Origin: Spirochaetales bacterium
GTDB taxonomy: Bacteria; Spirochaetota; Spirochaetia; DSM-2461
Direction: 5' to 3'
DNA: 16,551 nt
Assembly: GCA_002748225.1 (NCBI GenBank)
Contig: PDRU01000100.1
Location: forward strand, 1 to 16,551
The translations under genes and the position numbers were made by a program. A model generated the notes under the pieces. The model saw only the letters and a list, made by a program, of their open reading frames with translations. It searched no databases and was not told the origin of the DNA. Positions 12,950 through 16,551 of this stretch are shown in pieces. The stretch's first letter is position 1, and every line of letters starts with the position of its first letter.

Positions 12950-12973
12950 TCCAGGCACTTTCCGCCGGCTTGC

Positions 12974-14284
12974 TCACGCTCCGCCGGCCCGTGCCCCGTC
13001 TCTTCCGCTGCCCCCCTGTTTAAAGCGGCTTTCATGGGCCCACAGCCCCAGAGCCGGGTTGGAGACAAAGAAAAACTCTTCTCCGTTTACACTGTTCCAT
13101 CCGGTCTGCCGCTTCTCCGGAGTATAAAGCCTTTGCAGTTTTTTGACATCAGCCCATTGAAAGCCCGCCGCCTCAATTTCCTTTCGGCTCAGTTTCCCCG
13201 GAGCGCAGGTAATGGAAAAACGTCCTTCGGAAGAACCGTGAATCAGATGGGCCGCCGCGCTCAGATTGGCGCCCAGATCGGCATTCTGCTGCACCGCTTC
13301 CAGCACGGCCGGCGTGCCCCGGTAGCCGTACCTGCGTATCAGCGTGTCTATTTGACGGTCTTCGCCGAATTCCTTTATGCCCGGCGCCAGAACAATCAGC
13401 TCCCCTCCGTCCGCCATGGCCATGCGGGTGCGGTAAACAGCCTTGTTCCCCAGCCAGGTAGAGCGGAATTCCTGCGGGTTCAGGTACACCACGCATTTTT
13501 TCAGGGGTTTTTCCACCATGGTTAAATTCACCCGGCGGGCCAGAACCGCGGCTTTTTCAAAGCATTCCCGTCCGTCTCCAATAAACAGTCCGCGGACCGC
13601 CGGTTTGCCCTGCCAGTCAGGACTGACCACCGTCAGCACATACAGAATGGGCAGATGGCCGGCAAAATGTTCCCGGGCGTAATCCAGTACCGCGCGCACC
13701 GGTGTATCTGTCCGGCCCATAATGCGTTCCATACCGTACACCGCGCCCAGAAAATGGCTTTTATGAATGCCCTCACTGCCGCCGGTTCCTACAAAGATGT
13801 TCTTGGAGTGATTGGCCATGCCGACAACTTCGTGAGGTACCACCTGGCCCAGGGAGAGAATAAGGTCGAAGCCGCCGTCTGTCAGAAGCCGGTTAACCTG
13901 GGCCGGCCAGGAGTAATTCAGGCGGCCTTCGGACACCATGGAAACATACGAGGCGGGAACTTCGCCCAGGGTGGTTAAGCTGCTGCGCCAGCGGTGTTCC
14001 CGGAAAAGGGAATGGGGTATACCGGGAAACATGGTGTTCAGTTCGCCGGCCGTCATGGGGGCGTGGGTTCCCAGGGCCGGCATAATATCCGTCAGCGCCG
14101 GGCCGTAAAAGTCCCGGGCAAAGCAGGTTAGAATGCCTGCATGCGAGTGATAACGGGTAATATCGGGCGGCAGTGCCAGAACCTTCCTTTTTTTTCCCAG
14201 CCTCTGGAGTGTCTCGGTGAGGGCCCGGCGTAAATCTTCTTCGGTCAGAACCAGCTGTTCTCCGCCTTTTTCACAGTAGAGCAT
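12974..14284 (-). CDS. LarA-family nickel-pincer racemase/epimerase homologue (DUF2088)
   Basis: LarA enzymes racemise lactate or epimerise other 2-hydroxyacids, including sugar acids, with a nickel-pincer nucleotide cofactor. Seen: PDITR (40-44, the family's D-x-TR), GTHAPMT (H74), then PHEVVGMANHSK (H151, K161) and IHKSH (H177). The steps H151-K161-H177 (10 and 16 residues) equal those of H174-K184-H200 in Lactobacillus LarA as I recall them: catalytic His, cofactor-tethering Lys, nickel-binding His. GTH supplies the other catalytic His. The sequence between differs from lactate racemases (no FxGFSGGRK), so the substrate is likely different. The C-terminus ends in a Gly/Arg/Ala-rich tail. 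No cofactor-synthesis genes (larB, larC, larE) lie in the window. AAGGAG 9 bases upstream supports the start; the HAD gene ends 15 bases before it. Confidence 0.87.
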   Translation of the reverse strand: MLYCEKGGEQLVLTEEDLRRALTETLQRLGKKRKVLALPPDITRYHSHAGILTCFARDFYGPALTDIMPALGTHAPMTAGELNTMFPGIPHSLFREHRWRSSLTTLGEVPASYVSMVSEGRLNYSWPAQVNRLLTDGGFDLILSLGQVVPHEVVGMANHSKNIFVGTGGSEGIHKSHFLGAVYGMERIMGRTDTPVRAVLDYAREHFAGHLPILYVLTVVSPDWQGKPAVRGLFIGDGRECFEKAAVLARRVNLTMVEKPLKKCVVYLNPQEFRSTWLGNKAVYRTRMAMADGGELIVLAPGIKEFGEDRQIDTLIRRYGYRGTPAVLEAVQQNADLGANLSAAAHLIHGSSEGRFSITCAPGKLSRKEIEAAGFQWADVKKLQRLYTPEKRQTGWNSVNGEEFFFVSNPALGLWAHESRFKQGGSGRDGARAGGA

Positions 14285-14299
14285 GGCGGTTTTCTCCTT

Positions 14300-15190
14300 C
14301 TACGCGCCTGCCCAGGGCGGATTTTCGGGAAGCGCGGCATCAAATGCCGCCAGAAGATCCTGCTGGTAAGAACCGGCATAGGTACCGCGGAAAAATCTTT
14401 CCAGAGCCTCGTCCCTGAAGCAGTTCCAGCTTTCCTCTTCCCGCCCGGGAATAATGGGGTAAAAGAGCGCGCCGGCGGCCCGGGCTGCCTTCAGGTCGCC
14501 TGGGGCATCGCCGATCATCAGAATGCGTTCCGGCGCGTACTTCCCCTCAGCGGCAAGCTGGAGATGTTCCGTTTTTGTTCCCCGTTCCTGTCCTGCAATA
14601 ACACGTACAAAAGGTGTCAGGCCGTTTTCTCCCCATTCCCGTTCCAGAGCGGCGGCGGGGGTCTGGCTGACAACCATCAGGTCGGCCTGTTTCTGCGCCC
14701 GGGGAAGAATTTCCTTTACCTGCGGGTAAGGGGGGAGGTTGCGCACTATTTTTTTTACAGCCGCATTAACATCTTTGCTCCATGCCAGAGCCCTCTGCAG
14801 CTGCGGGTGCGCGTTTACCTGAAGTTCGGCGTTCAGAGTGTCCTGGCTGAGACGCTTTTCGCGCTCTGTCCATGCCAGCAGTTCGTCTACCGGAGGCGGG
14901 GTAATGCCGCGGGATGTCAGTTCCGGCCGGCTGCTTAACAGTTTTATGGCCCGTATAAGAGCCGGGAAGCGGTTAATTCCCCGGGTTTTGGAGTAGAGAT
15001 TCACGAATTCCCAGGTTTCCCGCGCGGCTCCGGCGGCACCCTGCAGGGCGTAGTTGTTAATAAAAGCCGGACAGAAACATTCCTTATGCTTAATACCCAT
15101 GCTGTCAAACACACAGCCGTCCGAATCAAATCCTATAAAAAAATCTTTTTCGGGTTTTAAATCTTTCAGTTTCTGAGCAGGGCCCTGCAT
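14300..15190 (-). CDS. HAD-superfamily phosphatase-like protein
   Basis: A HAD hydrolase of 296 residues with a large helical cap (about 30-150). Motif I is FDSDGCVFDSM (D22, D24), motif II VVSQTP (S175/T177), the motif III lysine probably K206 in GTKTEH, and motif IV MIGDAPGDLKAA (D228, D232). The catalytic set is complete, so phosphatase or phosphomutase chemistry is likely; the substrate is not known. It is the first gene of a tight minus-strand unit with the LarA homologue (15-base gap) and then gnd. That suggests a phosphorylated or dephosphorylated sugar acid as substrate (inference). GGAAGG, 8 bases before the ATG, gives the start. Confidence 0.85.
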   Translation of the reverse strand: MQGPAQKLKDLKPEKDFFIGFDSDGCVFDSMGIKHKECFCPAFINNYALQGAAGAARETWEFVNLYSKTRGINRFPALIRAIKLLSSRPELTSRGITPPPVDELLAWTEREKRLSQDTLNAELQVNAHPQLQRALAWSKDVNAAVKKIVRNLPPYPQVKEILPRAQKQADLMVVSQTPAAALEREWGENGLTPFVRVIAGQERGTKTEHLQLAAEGKYAPERILMIGDAPGDLKAARAAGALFYPIIPGREEESWNCFRDEALERFFRGTYAGSYQQDLLAAFDAALPENPPWAGA

Positions 15191-15355
15191 CTTTGTTTCC
15201 TTCCGTTTTGCTGTATGTACCGAAAGGTAGACCGCCGCGGTTCAAAAATCAAGTAAAATTATAAAAGGTTCAGAAGGGTAAATCTGGACGCGAAGGATAA
15301 AGAGGTGTAGTTTCAAGAACGGAGGGTGCTTCTGCGCCGCAGAAATACGTGTGTT
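15191..15355. promoter_or_regulatory. Divergent control region between HAD-larA-gnd and the His-rich transporter
   Basis: This region holds overlapping opposed -10 boxes: TATAAT on the minus strand (15263-15258) and TATAAA on the plus strand (15260-15265), both with weak -35s, as expected where an activator is needed. A TACC/GGTA mini-hairpin lies near 15217-15229. On the transporter side the leader has GGAGGG (15321-15326) and a perfect TTCTGC/GCAGAA hairpin (15330-15344). I recognise no known riboswitch. Confidence 0.4.
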
Positions 15356-16405
15356 ATGCGGAAAACAGCCATAGGCGCCGGTTTGCTTTCAGGTTTACTT
15401 TTTGGAATTGCCACACCCTTAAGCAAGCTGCTGCTGCAAAATCTGAATTCATTTCAGCTGGCCGGTCTCTTGTACCTGGGGGCGGGTGCGGCCATGATCC
15501 CCTTTATTCTGAAACCGGATGCCCGTGTAACATTGCTCTTTGCCGGGAAAAATCTTATCCGCACACTGGGTATTCTTTTTTTCGGGGGACTGTCCGGCCC
15601 CCTGCTGTTAATGGCCGGTTTAAGGGCCGCCAACGCGGCATCAGTTTCCATCTGGCTGAACATGGAACTTGTGGCTACCGCCCTTCTGGGTGTTTTGTTT
15701 TTTAAGGACAGCCTTGATGTTTTTACATGGCTGGCTGTGGGGCTTACTGTCTGCGCCGGCGCCGTTACCGTTATGGGGGAAGGCGCGGGCGGGGGTATTT
15801 CCGCCCTCTTTATAACGGCAGCCTGTTTTTGCTGGGGCATGGATAACCATTTAACGGCCATTACTGACGGCGCAACGCCTCAGGCTGTTACCTTTGTCAA
15901 AGGAATAATGGCCGGACTGGTAAACTTTCTTATTGGTCTTTCCATAGCCGATACACCGGCAGTGTTCAGCCGTATTTATCCAGTACTGATAGTGGGCGGT
16001 TTTTCGTATGGACTGAGTATTGTTCTCTATGTTCTTTCCGCTCAGAATATTGGCGCGGTCAGAGGGCAGATACTCTTTTCCACAGCGCCTTTGTGGGGTG
16101 TTGTTCTTTCGTACATTATGTTCCGGGACAGCTTTGCCTGGACTCACATTATTTCACTTCTGCTTTTAACGCTGGCCGTTATTGTTATTAACACATTCAC
16201 ACACGGACATCCGCACCGGCACGAACAAATGGAACATGTGCATTATCACAGACATAACGACGCGCACCATAATCATGTGCATGAAGACGGATTCCACAAT
16301 ACCGGTAAAGGTCATTCCCATCTGCATACCCACAAGGCCTTAACGCACGAGCATCCGCATTTTCCCGATCTGCATCACAGGCACAGCCACCCGCGCCGGA
16401 AATAA
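15356..16405 (+). CDS. DMT/EamA-family transporter with a histidine-rich C-terminal tail
   Basis: An inner-membrane protein of 349 residues. Two EamA halves (about ten membrane helices): the first starts AIGAGLLSGLLFGIATPLSKLLL and includes GLSGPLLLMAGLRAANAASVSIWLNMELVATALLGVLFFKD. The second starts ALFITAACFCWGMDNHLTA and ends LLLTLAVIVINTF. EamA proteins move small metabolites or, in some cases, metals. The last 69 residues, cytoplasmic or periplasmic, hold 24 His in HxH clusters, ending in a THEHPHFPDLHHRHSH motif that I believe recurs in related transporters. Such tails bind Ni, Co or Zn. The start is uncertain: I prefer ATG 15356 (MRKTAIG, typical), but GTG 15326 is in frame. A GGAGGG lies at 15321-15326, too far from the ATG unless the hairpin between is folded. 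Divergent from the HAD-larA-gnd unit. Confidence 0.85.
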   Translation: MRKTAIGAGLLSGLLFGIATPLSKLLLQNLNSFQLAGLLYLGAGAAMIPFILKPDARVTLLFAGKNLIRTLGILFFGGLSGPLLLMAGLRAANAASVSIWLNMELVATALLGVLFFKDSLDVFTWLAVGLTVCAGAVTVMGEGAGGGISALFITAACFCWGMDNHLTAITDGATPQAVTFVKGIMAGLVNFLIGLSIADTPAVFSRIYPVLIVGGFSYGLSIVLYVLSAQNIGAVRGQILFSTAPLWGVVLSYIMFRDSFAWTHIISLLLLTLAVIVINTFTHGHPHRHEQMEHVHYHRHNDAHHNHVHEDGFHNTGKGHSHLHTHKALTHEHPHFPDLHHRHSHPRRK

Positions 16406-16430
16406 ACAGGCCGGCGCCCGGCCGGCCTGT
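16406..16430. terminator. Bidirectional terminator hairpin
   Basis: ACAGGCCGGC (16406-16415) and GCCGGCCTGT (16421-16430) form a perfect 10-bp stem with a 5-base loop, starting right after the transporter's stop codon. On the minus strand it is followed by TTTATTT; on the plus strand a T-rich TTTTGTTTT begins 7 bases later. It can serve both convergent genes. Confidence 0.75.
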
Positions 16431-16444
16431 AAAGTGGTTTTGTT

Positions 16445-16551
16445 TTACGGGCCGAAGTTTGTTGTATCCGGTAAAATTAACCTAAAGGCACCGCGAATAA
16501 ATGTGTCAGGAGAAATATATTCCTCAAATTCGTACAGAAAAGATGAGGTGG
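16445..16551 (-). CDS. C-terminal fragment of a gene entering from the right edge
   Basis: The minus-strand frame is open from the window edge to a TAA at 16447-16445, encoding 34 residues with normal protein-like composition (FLYEFEEYISPDTF, FRLILPDTTNFGP). The other two minus frames are also open for some way but look less protein-like. It ends 15 bases before the bidirectional terminator, as a real convergent gene would. The function cannot be told. Confidence 0.45.
   Translation of the reverse strand, partial: TSSFLYEFEEYISPDTFIRGAFRLILPDTTNFGP

Noticed and set aside
12222..13525. Long plus-strand frames opposite gnd and the LarA homologue
   Set aside because: Both minus-strand genes match known families over their whole length. 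The plus frames are GC-rich shadows.
15266..15355. Possible riboswitch (NiCo or cyclic-di-GMP type) in the transporter leader
   Set aside because: GGACGCGAAGG faintly recalls part of a c-di-GMP aptamer, but the remaining conserved parts and helices are missing and no NiCo-type core is seen.
1..16551. tRNA, rRNA, CRISPR arrays, insertion sequences, phage or toxin-antitoxin genes
   Set aside because: I looked for tRNA-like arms, regularly spaced repeats, terminal inverted repeats with transposase motifs and small paired genes and saw none.

Overview
This 16.5 kb window is an ordinary-looking, densely packed bacterial chromosome segment with at least 15 recognisable protein genes on both strands. 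It has no rRNA, tRNA, CRISPR array or insertion sequence that I can see. The gene mix points to an anaerobic or oxygen-sensitive bacterium: a ferredoxin:thioredoxin reductase-type protein beside a glutaredoxin-like protein and a Prx6-type peroxiredoxin, a Ni-dependent racemase homologue, a TIGR02757 protein and a dihydroorotate dehydrogenase-like protein. A spirochaete (Treponema/Spirochaeta type) fits this mix, but that is a tentative judgement from gene content, not a proof.

Layout. Positions 48-2.1 kb: a steroid 5-alpha-reductase-family membrane protein (+), a flavin reductase-like protein (-), and ThrH, a phosphoserine/homoserine HAD enzyme (+). The 3' end of thrH runs directly into the 3' end of a convergent two-receiver response regulator (-, to 3.23 kb). 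Both reading frames look cut at about 2050, as if a deletion joined them. Positions 3.3-5.2 kb: a YD-like/MORN-repeat protein and a HAD hydrolase, translationally coupled. Positions 5.2-6.6 kb: a redox block made of a glutaredoxin-like protein, an FTR-type iron-sulfur protein and a peroxiredoxin. The peroxiredoxin has a well-formed promoter with an AT-rich palindromic operator abutting its -35 box. Positions 6.9-7.25 kb: a small RRM RNA-binding protein whose Shine-Dalgarno sequence lies inside a perfect 8-bp inverted repeat, followed by a strong rho-independent terminator. Positions 7.3-9.3 kb: a divergent pair, a diacylglycerol-kinase-like protein (-) and a TIGR02757 protein (+). Each has a promoter so close to its ATG that the mRNAs may be leaderless. 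Positions 9.3-11.3 kb: a convergent pair, a DHOD-like protein (+) and a stand-alone E2-type acyltransferase domain that lacks its catalytic histidine (-). Positions 11.4-15.2 kb: a minus-strand set in the order HAD phosphatase, LarA-type racemase/epimerase, 6-phosphogluconate dehydrogenase. Divergent from it is a DMT/EamA transporter with a 24-histidine tail. The window ends with a bidirectional terminator and the last 34 codons of another minus-strand gene.

Two regions suggest genes working together. First, Fd -> FTR-like protein -> glutaredoxin-like protein -> peroxiredoxin is a plausible peroxide-defence relay. Second, HAD + LarA homologue + Gnd, beside a probable metal-binding transporter, suggests a sugar-acid (aldonate) pathway that uses a nickel enzyme. 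Both are inferences from domain identity and gene order. The most unusual items are the thrH/response-regulator fusion point, the SD-sequestering hairpin of the RRM gene, the LarA/HAD/Gnd/His-rich transporter neighbourhood, the operator of the peroxiredoxin, and the His-less E2 domain.
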